Assembly: GCF_030272615.1 (NCBI RefSeq) | Contig: NC_081410.1 | Span: forward strand, 185,923,619-185,987,618 | Direction of reading: 5' to 3' | DNA from: Cryptomeria japonica | Lineage: Eukaryota; Streptophyta; Pinopsida; Cupressales; Cupressaceae | Length of the DNA stretch: 64,000 nt | Shown: one piece after another, positions 36,871 through 48,607 of the stretch | Position numbering within the stretch: position 1 is the stretch's first letter | Layout: every line of letters starts with the position of its first letter | The notes under the pieces: generated by a model | Databases searched by the model: none | What the model saw: only the letters and a program-made list of their open reading frames with translations | What the model was told of the DNA's origin: nothing | Made by a program: the position numbers and the translations under genes

Positions 36871-39843
36871 ATGAAGATTGTTTCTTGGAACATTAGGGGA
36901 CTTAATAATCCCACAAGCATGATATTATTAGGAATATGATTAGGGATAGTAAACCTAATATTTTTCTTATTCAAGAAACTAAGATGAGTAGAGAAAAGGT
37001 TGAAGCTTTGAATTTCTTTAAATATGGTAGCATTTGTGGTGGTATCTTGGAAGGTGCCTTTGGAGGCATTGCAACAATCTGGAATCTCAAAAGTGTTAGA
37101 GGTCAAGTTCTTATTCAAGAGAGCAATTTTTCTTTTATTAAATTTCAGCATTTAAAAGATGAAACCTCTTGCATCCTCACAAACATCTATGCTCCTAATA
37201 CCTTGAAAGCCAGAAGCATTTTTCAGAAAAAACTTATCGAAATAAGGGACAACTTCAAGAACCTTAGTTGGCTGGTCATGGGAGACTTCAATACCCCGTT
37301 AAGAGAGGAGTAAAAATTTGTTGGATGCCCTTCTTAGTTGGATAGTAGATTGGCCCTCATGGATTTTATAAACACTCAGGCTCTTAATAATGTGGAGATG
37401 CAAGGTTTCAATTACACTTGGACTAATAGGAGGGCTGGAAATGACCTTATTCAAGTTCGCCTTGATAGGGCTCTTATTTCTGATGATTGGTTTAGACAAT
37501 ACTGCTCTCTATTTGTTCACATTCGTGTTAGGTCTAGCCACTATCCCATCACTCTTATTGCTAACCCCATTAATAGGAGAAGGCATTTTCCCTTTAGGTT
37601 TGAAAAAATGTGGACTTTACATCCGGATCTTACTCATAAAATTCAGAAATGGTGGAGCATTCAAGTTGAGGGTACAACCATGTATAGAGTTGTAAAGAAA
37701 ATTAAAAGCATAAAAGACAACATAAGGACCTAGAATATATCCAGCTTTGGGAATATTTTGGAGGCCAAAGGAAAAATTTAGGAAGATCTCAACAAAATTC
37801 AGGTCCAAATCTAGAAGGATGGATTCTCTACTATGACCATTATAGAAGAAAATGAGATCCTCAAAACATACCATGATATCATTGGTAAAGAAGAAGCTTT
37901 TTGGAAGTAGAGATCTAGATGTACTTGGTTGAAGGAAGGGGATAAGAATACTAGATTCTTCCATATGTCGACTATCAAACACAAAGTGGCTTATAGGAAA
38001 AAAAAATTGATGGTGGACAATGTGGAGCTAGTCAAGGAGGAGGAGATAAGAAATGAGGCCAAAAGTTTCTTCTCAAATTTTCTTTGTATGGATCAAATTT
38101 TGGATGATGATGTTCAAAATTCCTTCCTTTAGAACATTCCTTGTCTTATTGATGAGCAAAAGAATGCTTTCTTAACTTCCATCCATTTGGACTTGGAGAT
38201 CAGAAATGTTGTCTTTTCTTTTGAAGGCAACAAATCCCCTGGACCTGATGGCTTCCCTATGTTCTTCTTCCAATAGTTCTGGGATATAGTTGGGAAAGAT
38301 GTCTCCAATGGGGTTAAAGAATTTTTTGGGGAAAGAAAACTTCTGAAAGAAATTAATGGCACCTTCATTGCTTTAATCCCCAAAATTCAAGGTGCTGACT
38401 CCATGGATAAGTTTAGGCCAATCAGTTTATGCAACTCTTTTTATAAGATAATTTCCAAGGTCCTAACCTCTAGACTCTTGAATTTCCTTCCCTCTCTGAT
38501 CAGTCATCAACAAAATGGTTTTGTGCCAGGAAGGAAAATTCTCGATTCCATCATAATTTTCCATGAGAACATTCATTCCCTTTTTATGGCTAAGAAGTGG
38601 GTTTTTATTCTCAAGCTTGATCTATATAAGGCCTATGACCGAGTCGATTGGTCTTTCCTCATGAAGGTCCTTTTGGCTTTTGGCTTCTCTAACAAATGTG
38701 TGGACCTCTTCATGCATCTTATCTCCTCTTCCTCCTTTTTTGTTCTTATTAACGGATCTCCCTCCTCCTTCTTTAAAGCCTCCAGAGGATTGAGGCAACG
38801 GGATCCCATCTCCTCTATTCTCTTCATAATTATGGTTGAATGTTTTGGTAGGTCCATGGAAAGCATGGTGTCTAGAGGTATTTTTAAAGGTTTCCAACCC
38901 TCCTCTACAGATCATACTTGCTCCCACCAGCAATTTGTGGATGACACCATCATTATGGGGGGACTCAAGCATTTTAGAAGCTAGAATCTTGAAGGACACC
39001 CTTTGCAAGTTTGCATCTGCTTTTGGCCATCTTATCAACTAGGTTAAAAGTGAAGTGTTTTCTATCAACACTCCTGAGAGAAGACAACATAGAATTAGCA
39101 AAATTCTAGAATGTCGAATTGCTGATCTCCCTGCTACCTACCTAGGCCTCCCCCTAGGCATTGCTCCACCTGATTCCTTTTGGAGCTCTTTGGTGGATAA
39201 ATTTCAAAGAAATCTTGCTGGTTGGAAAGGTGCTCTCCTAAGTCGGGCTGGCAAGCTACAACTTCTTAAAACATCCCTCCAAAGTATTCCTATTTATGCC
39301 CTCAGTCTCTTTAGAATTCCAGTTAACTTTGCTTATGCTATTGAAAAAATTCAAAAAAAAATTCTTTGGTCTAGGGTAGAGGAAAAGAAAAGAATGGCAT
39401 TAGTGGCTTGGGACAAGGTTTGTAGATCAAAAAGAAAAGGTGGTTTGGGCCTGAGGATAATCCAGACCCTCAATGAAGCTCTTTTGTCTAAACAGGTTTG
39501 GAGATTGTTCCACTCTAACAGTGAGTGGTTTAAAATTTGGAGAAGTAAGTATCCTCTTTTGTCTTCTTCTCTTTTCTCTTTCATTAATTTTGATTTCAGT
39601 ATCAATGGGTCTCACATTTGGAATCATGCCTCTAAGTTTAAAGACAACATTGCCAAAGGGGTGAAATGGAGAGTTGGTAGTGGTAGGAAAGATAGATTTT
39701 GGGAATATCCCTAGTTGCTTGATAAGCCTTTGCTAGAAATCCCTAATTGGGCCCCTTTTGCTGCCCCATGTAAAAGAGTCTTTGGTTCCTTGGTTGAGGG
39801 GTATTAGATAGGTGATAAATGGTATAACATTGAAGGTATTCAC
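36871..39843 (+). pseudogene. LINE ORF2, part 1: endonuclease and reverse transcriptase
   Basis: Starts MKIVSWNIRGL (36871), the usual start of a plant L1 apurinic-type endonuclease, with a shift near 36925. IFLIQETKMS and VMGDFNTPLRE mark the endonuclease catalytic blocks. RT blocks follow: FRPISLCNSFYKIISKVL, KLDLYKAYDRVDW, RGLRQRDPISSILF and the catalytic box FVDDT at 38934-38948 (where YADD or FADD is usual). About a dozen stops are present, many of them TAG. The frame breaks at the left TSD copy of element A. Confidence 0.88.
39839..39843. repeat. Element A target-site duplication, left copy (TTCAC)
   Basis: TTCAC abuts the left end of A and is repeated at 46519-46523. Counting it once restores LINE reading continuity. 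Confidence 0.92.
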
Positions 39844-40599
39844 TATTAGGATTCCCAAAGATACTGAGAGGGGGGGGCTGAATCAGTATCTAACCGGTTA
39901 ATAGATTTTTTGATCTTATTAAACAAATTGCATTCCAAAACAGTGTATCGGTAAAAAAGAATTAATGCAGTAAATAAGAATAATAACCACAAAATAGAAA
40001 GCACACCATAACACAATATTTTTAATGAGGAAACCCGGTGTGGGAAAAACCTTGGTGGGATTTGTGACCCACAATATTCACTCACTGGCCAATAAATGAA
40101 TATTACTTACAATAGGGGCTTGCACATGTAGGAAGGCCAACTGCCTAAAGCTCAAAGCTTAATTACAAAAAGGAAGTCTCATTGACTTACAAAATGGATT
40201 ATGAAAATCCAATATAATTTACTGCTTTGGTTTAGCATCTTCTATGCTAGGTTCAGTACCATTTTAAGCTCACACAATAACCATAAACCTTACTCCAAAT
40301 TCTGCCTTAATATTTGCATGTTCGCATACTCCTTATACACAAATTATCTACAAGATCTCATACTTATATATGAGTCCTATTACAATTCACCTTGTCGGCT
40401 TACAAAAAGATATTACAATTAAATACAAAATGCAATAAACAAAATCCTGTCGGTTGGGGTGCCGGTAATCATCTTTGTCATTGTCGGTAAACTATCTATC
40501 GGTGTAGAGTCTGTCGGTGCCATAGGATTGCAAGGTTGCCATCAATGACAATACCTTCAATCACCTACAATTTCTCATTGGAGTGTGCATTTTCCAACA
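39844..40599 (-). repeat. 3' LTR of element A
   Basis: The plus strand begins TATTAGGATTCCC (the other LTR has TGTTAGG, so the terminal G has mutated) and ends CATTTTCCAACA. On the minus strand a TATATAAG box lies at 40370-40363. Confidence 0.88.
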
Positions 40600-40798
40600 A
40601 TCTCCCCCTTTGGCATTGATGGCAACACCCATGAGAAAAATCCAAAAATGTATCCAAAATTGAAGTCCAAATTTTTTGCCAAAATTGTGTGCTCCCCCTA
40701 AGCGGATGATCTCTTTTGTCATCATTTTTATCATCCCAACTACTCCCCCTTTGACATCAATGACAAAGGTTGTCAAAAATGTCAACTGAGTGTAGTTC
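40600..40798 (-). other. Polypurine tract and 3' non-coding zone of element A
   Basis: On the minus strand three G-rich boxes lie between the large ORF and the LTR: TCAAAGGGGGAGTAG (about 40754-40740), CTTAGGGGGAGCAC (about 40701-40688) and CCAAAGGGGGAGATTG abutting the LTR. Only the last is in polypurine-tract position. Confidence 0.75.
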
Positions 40799-43700
40799 TC
40801 AGCTGGATCCCTGTAACCGGTTGGTTACAATCTGAAATAGATCTGCCAGTACAAAATTTAAGCTGTTAGTGAACCTTTCACTGTCTTTTAATGTTGCTTC
40901 CGTCCTTTGAATTATACCAGTGAGTATGTGCATTTTCTCTTCTGGTGTCTTAAGTCCAAGAACAAGTGCCTCTAATATCTCTTTTCTCAAAAATATGAGG
41001 ATGTCGAGTTTTGGACCAAGTTTGCATTTTAGTTCCTTAGCCTTGAACTTTGTTCTTTCCTTTTCCTTCTCCAATTTCTCAAGTTTTTCCTCAAATTCTC
41101 CTATTTTCTACTCTATTACCGATAATGGTTCTAGTGAACCGATGAGATTATCAGCAATATTATTTATTTATTGCTATGTTTCACTGATTTTATTATCTAT
41201 ATCCATTGTCAAAATATCGGTCTTGCATGTATCCCTATACAACTCCTTAAATTCCATTATTGTTTTTCCTAGTGCCAGTAATAAAGTATCAATGTGTTCT
41301 TTGGATCTCTTTATTATTTCATCAAAGAATCTTTCTTTCTCTTTATTCATTTTCTCACTGAAAGTCTCCTCATTAGTCTGATCATTTGTCAATAGGTTTC
41401 CAGTGATATACTTAGACAATGTGTCTAATTGACTCAAAGAATCTTTATTGTCCATATTGCACTTGGGTGCAATCAATTTCAAAATAGGGACGGTATCATC
41501 AATTGCCTTGTATGCAAGTGCATTGCAATCTGTTATTTTCTTGATTGAATCTAATAATACCTTTGTTACATTGTTCGATCTCAATTCTATTAAGGAGGAA
41601 CCAGATGATTGCCCAACTGCCTTAATAATCTGCATTTCACCGATGTGAGTAACCTCTTTTCTTGAGTTGACCTCTGGTAGGTCAGATTGAGTCTACATCT
41701 CAACTAGCAAAGGCTTGGGTTTCTCAGCTGTTGTCGGTAGCACTGTCTCTGTCTCAACCTTTTTCTCTTCATGTTTCTTAGAATTTACCTCAGTATGTTT
41801 CTCTACGCTTTCTTCTGCCGGTTTCTCTAATGAAGTCTCAGTATTTACTGTCAGTTTCTCAGTATGTACCTCTAAACTGTCCATTTCCATTTTTTCTAAT
41901 TCTGTTGGTTTTTCAGTGTGTGCACCAATGGTATATTTCACCATTTCAGTTCCAAGGGGGTCAACTAATTTTTTAGCATGTGTTTCGGCCCCATTCTCAG
42001 CATTTCCAACTGTATCCTCAACATGTGTTTCTACATCAATATTCCCATCCGTTGGCACAGTTGCCACATCTTTCTTCTCAGTGGTTTCCTTATCAACCAC
42101 AATGTTAACCTCTTGTGTGTCAATATTCATAGTATATAACACCTCTGAATCAGGATTGGTGTCTTCATGTGTTGTCTCCATACTCTTAATATTATCAGTT
42201 ACTGGTGGTGTATCAATAGTTTGTGCTGGTGGAGTATCAGAAGAAGGTGGGGGCAAGTTGTCTGTCACTTTTATGCTTGGAGGTCCACCTACCTTTCCTT
42301 TACCTTTATCCTTATCCTTTTGATAAACTGTGAAAGCTTTGGGTCATTTAAGTTCTTATTGATTTTCTTTCTCCACAAAGAAGATATCCCATTTATTTGT
42401 AGTCTCTTCAGATATTTCATTCATTCGACCAGCCATTAAAGCTACATGTCGGTGACCAATGGAAAATATTGTCCTGTTAGCCTCACTTATCAGTTCATCA
42501 ATTTCTTCTGCTGATTTCACTGGGTGAACTACAAGTAATTTTTCTACCTTTATCTTCTTATCTAATTCCACAATTGCTAATCTCTTTGCATCTAGTCTCC
42601 TATACAAATCACTTGGTAAATCATCTACAACTTCTATCAAAAATTTATTGTAAATGTCTAAGTGTAGAATGATACTATTTTCTATCCTTTCCTTTTCTTC
42701 ATTGGTAAAAGTATTATACAACTTTTTGACATTGGACAAGTTTCCTTCTTTAGTAATTTCATTTAGAAGATTATCAAGTGGAGGGATAACTTGTTTTTCC
42801 TTCTTCTTTCTGGGTGTCATTTTCTTTGCCGGAGGCCTTACTACCTGTTGTTTCTCTCTTGTTCTCTTGGGTGCAGGAGAGGGCACTGGTGAAGGTTTCT
42901 TTTTTCTTTCTACCCTCTAAAACTCTGCCGGTATTTCACTGTCAGAGGAGGTACCAACCGGTGAAAGATGTGCTTCCAGTTGTAACCCTTCCAGGTCACT
43001 TTCCTTGATACTAGTCTTATTCAACAAGTCTTCCTTGATTTCTTTTGCATGTTTAGTTACTTTTCTGATTGTTTGTTCTCTTTTCTTCCTTCTCTTTAGT
43101 GTTTGTACTTTGCTTTCAATGGTTTTAGCATTTCCAAATACTTCTTCTTCTGGTTCCCTAGGGGCTTCAAGCAGGGCTTTAGCATATGTTTCTATTATGT
43201 TTTCATCTGCCTCATAACCCATTTCAGTTACCCAAACTATTCTTGGAACCATTGCTTCCATCCAGATTTCATCTTTCTTTATAACAAAGCATATCTCCTT
43301 TTGGTATTTGTCAACTATGGATTGAGATAATCTTTCCCTTGTCTTCATTCTAGCCTTAAATGTCTGAAAGTATTCAATTATGTTCTTTTCCCTGTCATCT
43401 CCCATGCCATTAAAGATATCCAAAAGTTGTTTTCCTACCGGTATGTCAAAACCAAATTCTTTTCTACCTATACCAGGAACTTCCTTAGTGATGTATAGCA
43501 ATAGACATACAAGTAAGTTACCAAATATGAACGTGCCTTTCTATTCACCCTTAATTTTCTTCAGGTTGTCAATCAATTCATCTTTTATCCATTCACATAT
43601 GTCAATCTTAGTGTTGTTGTTCACCATGTCATAAGCACTCTTGATACATAAACTCAAAATAGAGTTTAATCTGTTGGCATGTGTAGCTTTGTATCCTATA

Positions 43701-44269
43701 ATCATGCTAATGAATCTTACATTATCATCCTTTACATCATTTACTCTCAAGGATCTATTGTCATGGGTTGCACCGGTTAGGGTCATCACAATGTTGTTTG
43801 GAACCTTTTTAGTTTTATCAGGCTTGCTACCGGTGGAAGGTAAGCTAGTCACTACCCTAACTACTTCTCTTGTAATCTTATGAATGGAGTCAAGCCAAAA
43901 GAATTCCCCATGAACTCTGCCAAGTACAATTCTTACAACTTCCTTGGAAAAATCAGGAATGCTAAGTATTTCCACAAAACCTAGGGTTTCAATTATCTTG
44001 TGTTCTAGTTTCACATTACCATTTTCATCACAAATTACAGTCCTATACATGTTAAATTATCTCATCAGCACCAAGTTCCTCAATATGACAATGTATGTAT
44101 ATTCTAGGGTCTTCAGCATAAGCAACTCTTTGGGTATTTTAGAAAATGCTCCTAGGATATCATCCTGCTTTGCTATTTCGGGTATGATCTTAAATATGGG
44201 CCTAGGGCATTTATTCACTTCAATTACAATAGGGTTTGCAATGAATTCAGGTGTAGAGGAGGAAGCCAT
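40799..44269 (-). pseudogene. Large ORF of element A (about 1,157 codons), function unknown
   Basis: Starts MASSSTPEFIANP at 44269 and ends at 40799; the open sections follow one another with about eight stops or shifts. The N-terminal third is globular (FSKEVVRIVLGRVHGEFFWL, ITREVVRVVTSLP, RLNSILSLCIKSAYDMV, KQLLDIFNGMG). A Pro/Lys-rich linker follows (KRTREKQQVVRPPAKK), then an acidic Thr/Glu repeat-like section (about 42268-41700), and a C-terminal helical region with coiled-coil character (about 41635-40799). The homologue in B is colinear. It occupies the place of pol, and it may be a post-pol extra ORF kept after pol was lost. No catalytic motif, signal peptide or membrane segment was seen. 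Confidence 0.75.
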
Positions 44270-44601
44270 TTGATAAATACCTTAATCTTCCTTTAGCTTT
44301 GAATGCTTGATAGATTTTGCTTCACTTCTCGTTGTGGATGCGTTCACTCGAGTTTTTCACACTCTTAGGAAATTTCAATGCTTAGTGAGTGAAAAACACT
44401 TGCTTTATAATGTCATTTCCTTCAACTACCATAATAAATGCCTATCGGTTAAGTGAAAACTTAACTCATCTACCAGTAAAGAAGCATTTCATCTTCTTAC
44501 CATCAACTGAGGGTAAACTAGCATGTTTTCAATTTGTTGCCATACCCCCAAGGGGTTTCTTTTCAGTTAGATGAAGAATCTCCTACTGGTGGAGTGATAC
44601 T

Positions 44602-45715
44602 CTATTCTACTAATGACGGAATAGCCTCATCAACATTCTGATCTATCTCTCTAATCCATTGTTTTGAAAATTCTTTCTTTACCTCATCAACCTTTTCTTT
44701 GCCTTTCAAACTGGGTCCTTTTTTATTTTCTGGTGATGCCTTACTTCTATAAAATTTTGCAATATGTCCAATCTTGTTACAAGCATAACAAGTCACATTA
44801 TTTTTCTAAATAGCTTTTCCATATCCTATGTCAGTATGTGTTATGCATTGATTAGATAAGTGTCCAAATCTTCCACAAACATAACATCTTACATTCATTC
44901 TACAATTTTCTGAATTATGACCAATTTTGTTGCATTTAGATTATTGACCAGTGGGTGCATTAGTGTTCTGATAGTTTCTAGATCTACATTGATTTTCTCT
45001 ATGACCATACTTGTTACAGTTAAAGTATTTCCCATTACATTTGTAGGCATTAGTTTGTCTTACCGATTTACTGTGATCATGATTGTTTGCAGTACCAAAG
45101 CTTTCACCAACTTCAAAGCCAATTCCATTAGTATCTCCATTAGGTTTTTGATTTTTTAGCATGTCATCAAGTTCTTTTGAACTTTTCTTGAATTTCTCCT
45201 TATGTTGATTTGCAATAGCCAACTCATTTTCCAAAAAATCTTTCTGTCTCATGAGTTTAGTTTTATCATGTTCCAAGTGAATCAGATCTGTCTTCAACAT
45301 ATCATTTGCATGACTGAGTCTTAGATTTTCATTTCCAGCATCATTGATTCTCCTAGCCAAGTCATCTTCATTCTTCTTTCTGTCTTCAATGTCTTTACAA
45401 AATCTCATAGTCATATCTTGCATCTCATTCCTCAAGGTCATGTTTTCTTGCTTCATCTTTCTTACAAGATCATTAAGAGTTTCTTTTTCATCATCATCAT
45501 TATGTATCTTCTCATGAAGTTCTCTTCTTTTGCTTCTAGCAATAGTAAGATTCTCCTGAAGTCCTTGAATGATTTTCTATGTATCTTTCAAATCATCTTC
45601 AAGTTTGATATTATCTAACTTTTTTGCACCATAATCTACAAGATTTGTTTCCAATTGCTTTCTCAAGTTATCCACCTGTACCGATGTCAGAATCTCCCTC
45701 AAGCTATTAGGCTTT
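44602..45715 (-). pseudogene. Coiled-coil, multi-CCHC gag-like ORF of element A
   Basis: Coding starts almost at the primer site (FFQKPNSLREILTS) and has an early TAG near 45577. A long heptad-rich helix follows (RRINDAGNENLRLSHANDML, KTKLMRQKDFLENELAIANQ), then four zinc-knuckle-like units: YFNCNKYGHRENQC, SKCNKIGHNSENC, CYVCGRFGHLSNQC and CYACNKIGHIAKFY. Unit 1 has Tyr for the first Cys and unit 4 lacks the last. The usual N-terminal Copia capsid domain is missing. This looks like the nucleocapsid half of a gag fused to a coiled coil; packaging of RNA is inferred. Confidence 0.75.
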
Positions 45716-45732
45716 TGAAAAAAGAGGACCAG

Positions 45733-45744
45733 GCTCTGATACCA
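45733..45744 (-). other. Primer binding site, initiator-Met tRNA type (element A)
   Basis: The minus strand reads TGGTATCAGAGC two bases after the LTR end (CCTAACA AT). It confirms minus orientation and the Copia relationship. Confidence 0.9.
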
Positions 45745-45746
45745 AT

Positions 45747-46518
45747 TGTTAGGATTCCCAAAGATACTGAGAGGGAGGGGTGAATCAGTATCTAACCGGT
45801 TAATAGATTTTCTGATCTTATTAAACAAATTGCATTCCAAAACAGTGTATCGGTAAACAAGAATTAATGCAGCAAAATAAGAACAATAACCACAACATAG
45901 AAAGCACACAATAACACAAGATTTTTAATGAGGAAACCCGGTGTGGGAAAATCCTCAGTGGGATTTGTGACCCACAATATTCACTCACTGGCCAATAAAT
46001 GAATATTACTTACAATAGGGGCCTGCACATGCAGGAAGGCCAACTGCCTAAAGCTCACTTCTTAATTACAAAAAGGAAGTCTCACTGACTTACAAAATGG
46101 ATTATACAAATCCAATATAATGTACTGCTTCAGTTCAGCATCTACTATGTCAGGTTCAGTATTGGTTTAAGCTCACACAATAACCATTAACCTTACTCCA
46201 AAATCTGCCTTAATATTCACATGTTCACATACTCCTTATACACAAATGATCTACAAGATCTCATACTTATATATGAGTCCTATTATAATTTGCCTTTTCG
46301 GCTTACAAAAAGATATTACAATTAAATACAAAATGCAATAAACAAAATCTTGTTGGCTGGGGTGTCGATAATCATCTTTGCCGCTGCCCGTAAACTATCT
46401 ACCGGTGTAGAGTCTGTCAGTGTCGGTGCCTGCCGATGCCATAGGATTGCAAGGTTTCCATCAATGACAATACCTTCAATCACCTACAATTTCTCATTGG
46501 AGTGTGCATTTGCCAACA
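45747..46518 (-). repeat. 5' LTR of element A
   Basis: The plus strand runs TGTTAGGATTCCC to CATTTGCCAACA, 772 bp, with the right TSD copy TTCAC at 46519-46523. Confidence 0.9.
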
Positions 46519-46523
46519 TTCAC
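46519..46523. repeat. Element A target-site duplication, right copy (TTCAC)
   Basis: Matches 39839-39843 exactly. Confidence 0.92.
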
Positions 46524-47742
46524 CCTGACCTCATCAATCTCAAGAAACACCTGTCTTCTGCTTGGTTGAACAATGAGGAAGATATTCTTATTTGTAAATT
46601 TGAACCCAAAGTCAACATTACTATTTCTTCCATGTATTGAGTGCTATCTCCAGCCCCCTCAGAGAACCCCTTCTAGTTTAAAGCCTAGATAAATGGTCTT
46701 ATCCCAAAGATCAATATTTTCTACTAGACCATCCTCCAAAACAAAATTTTGACTTTAGACAACCTGAAGGTCAGAGGTTTTATCTTCCCTAATAGGTGTG
46801 CTTTATGTCTTGAGGAGGAAGAGTCTATGGACCATTTGGAAATCCACTATTCTTTCACTATTTCAATTTGGGAAAGCTTTCTTAAGAATTTTTGTATGGA
46901 ATGGGTGTTTCCTAACTGTATCCAAGATTTTTTCCATTCTTGGAGTTATCATTGGTCTAATCCCACTTTGAGATCTTTGTGGCAACTCTCACTCCCTCAC
47001 ATCTTGTGGGGGATTTGGAAAGAAAGAAACAACCGCATCTTCAGGGATACTTCTCTCACCCAGGCTGTTGTTTTTCAGAAAATTCAAAGGGCTATTGTGG
47101 AGAACATCAAGATCATTGGAGAACCATGCAATCTTGTCAATCCCATGGAAGCTCACATACTCAACTCCTGGAATCTAAAGAGTGTTGTTAGTTCTAATTC
47201 TAAACAAAGCAATAGACTTGAATCTAAATGGAACCCTCCCCCTCAAGGATGGCTCAAAATCAACTTTGACGGAGCTACCAAAGGAAATCTTAGACTAGCG
47301 GGATGTGGTGCAATTCTTAGAGATGAAAATGGCATTTGTAAGGAAATGGTTGATGTTCCTATAGGTTACAAAACTAACCACATGGTGGAAGCTATGACTT
47401 CTCTCCAAGGCATTCTCCTAGCTAAAAGGTGGAACTGTCCCTATCTATGGATTGAGGGGGACTCTAATAATATCATTAAATGCCTTAAAGGAATTTCTAA
47501 GCCCTCATGGACTATCAACAACATTATAAAGGCTGCTAGAGATCTCATTAACACCTTTGATAAATTTTTTATTTCCCACACTTATCATGAAGCAAATGGC
47601 CCCACTGACTGGGCAGCCAATGTGGCAGTCACTCATGACAACATGATTACCTAGAAGGGTGAGGAGGATCTCCTTAATGAAGCCAGATCGATCATTTTCA
47701 TGGATCAATATAACTACACTCCAAAGATCATAAATGGATAAT
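46519..47742 (+). pseudogene. LINE ORF2, part 2: zf-RVT and RNase H
   Basis: Continues LINE ORF2 after element A. The zinc region typical of plant L1 RTs is visible (CALCLEEEESMDHLEIHY, about 46797-46850), then a Trp-rich segment (LWQLSLPHILWGIWKERNNR). The RNase H domain follows (GWLKINFDGATKGN; CGAILRDENGICKEM; IEGDSNNIIKCL; HEANGPTDWAAN), where the Asp-Glu-Asp-Asp residues appear kept. A TAG occurs at 47652 and a final stop near 47742. The segment at 46640-46750 has several stops. Confidence 0.87.
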
Positions 47743-47914
47743 ATAATGATTAATAGCATTGCTTGGAGGGCTATTACTACTTATCATTATGTCAATAACA
47801 TTAATGACAAGATGAATGCCACCTTTTCCCACGCTTTCTAGGTCTTTGGAGTCGCTTCGAGAAATCTTTCCTGTAGCTTTCTGCAATTCTCAGTTTTCTG
47901 TTTTGAGTTACAAA
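47743..47914. other. LINE 3' flank of uncertain origin
   Basis: A short stretch between the last LINE stop and the orphan ORF. No A-rich tail and no duplication of the left LINE flank were found, so where the LINE ends is open. Confidence 0.4.
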
Positions 47915-48607
47915 ACTATGGGAGGTAACAGGCATCGCTATGAGCCCAATAATTTTAAGGAGTGGAAACAAAAGGAGGAAATTTGGAGCATCTTGCAGAA
48001 GGGCGGGCTTACGAAGTATATGGAGAGATTCCATGGGAGGGATGCCAAAATCACTAATTTTTTCTGTAAAAATTGGAGGAAGGGCACCCTGAAGATGGGA
48101 GATCAAACTATCTCCATTAATGAAGACCTCATTACTCAGGTGATGGGTCTTTGTATGGAAAGAAGTAATTTCTACAGGGACAGAAAGCTTAGTAAGGAGG
48201 CCATCCAGCGATGCCTTGAAATGAAAAAGGAGAAGAAGCACCTAGTTAATCTTAGCAAGACCTACTACCCTCATAGGGCATTTGCTAAGCCTTGGAGGGA
48301 GGCTCTGTTTGCTATTATGTGATACATTACCTTGGATGGTAGATTCGCCAAAGTTTATGGCTATTATTTTATGCTTCTCAACCATTTCAGGTATGATGAA
48401 AAAGTTAGCATACCCTATTTCCTAATTTGTTCAATGAATGCTACTATTAAATCCCATAGAGAGAACCCTAAGGGAGATACAACCATGCATCAAGGTCTTA
48501 TGGTTTTAATCTATGACCATTTAAAAGCTAACCAAATTGCCCGCCCCCAGCCTTCTATCTCTGATTTTGAGAAGGAAGGGTCGGATTCTGATTTTTCTAT
48601 GGGTGAT
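47915..48607 (+). pseudogene. Orphan ORF with the same domain as the G2 extra ORF
   Basis: From MGGNRHRYEPNNFKEWKQ an almost open frame (one TGA near 48320) runs until element B cuts it at 48607; an upstream Met at 47816 in the same frame is possible. Key parts are MGDQTISINEDLITQVMGL and ITLDGRFAKVYGYYFMLLNH followed by VSIPYFLICSMNA. They match LRVVVIKEWILELIGLP and LTYEGRFSCLHSHYFKLLSH ... MNVPSLLYNLLS of the G2 extra ORF in order and spacing. It could be an ORF carried by the LINE, a fragment of another element, or a domesticated host gene. The rest should lie beyond element B, outside the window. Confidence 0.55.

Larger units (their letters stand above)
39844..46518 (-). mobile_element. 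Non-autonomous Copia-type LTR element A with two unusual ORFs
   Basis: 6,675 bp, TSD TTCAC, LTRs of 756 bp (3') and 772 bp (5'), an iMet primer site and an AAGGGGGAG polypurine tract, all as in the Copia elements nearby. The internal region encodes a coiled-coil protein with several CCHC knuckles, then a long ORF of about 1,157 codons. No protease, integrase, RT or RNase H is present. The same two-ORF order, with the same roughly 300-bp spacer, occurs in B, so this is a family and not one deletion. By eye LTR divergence is about 6-7% over the first 240 bp. Confidence 0.88.
35078..47815 (+). mobile_element. L1-type LINE, split by element A
   Basis: ORF1 (35085-about 36870) and ORF2 (36871-39843, then 46519-about 47742) are in the order of plant L1 elements. 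The 5' end lies within a few bases of the ORF1 start codon, so no 5' UTR is kept. No poly-A tail is visible before the orphan ORF at 47915, so the 3' end is uncertain. Element A interrupts ORF2 between RT and the zinc/RNase H part, with a 5-bp duplication. Confidence 0.85.

Noticed and set aside
41715-42323. 202-codon plus-strand Ser/Val/Phe-rich frame, possibly secreted
   Set aside because: It is the exact antisense of the Thr/Glu-rich section of the A large ORF, where low-complexity codons keep the opposite strand open.
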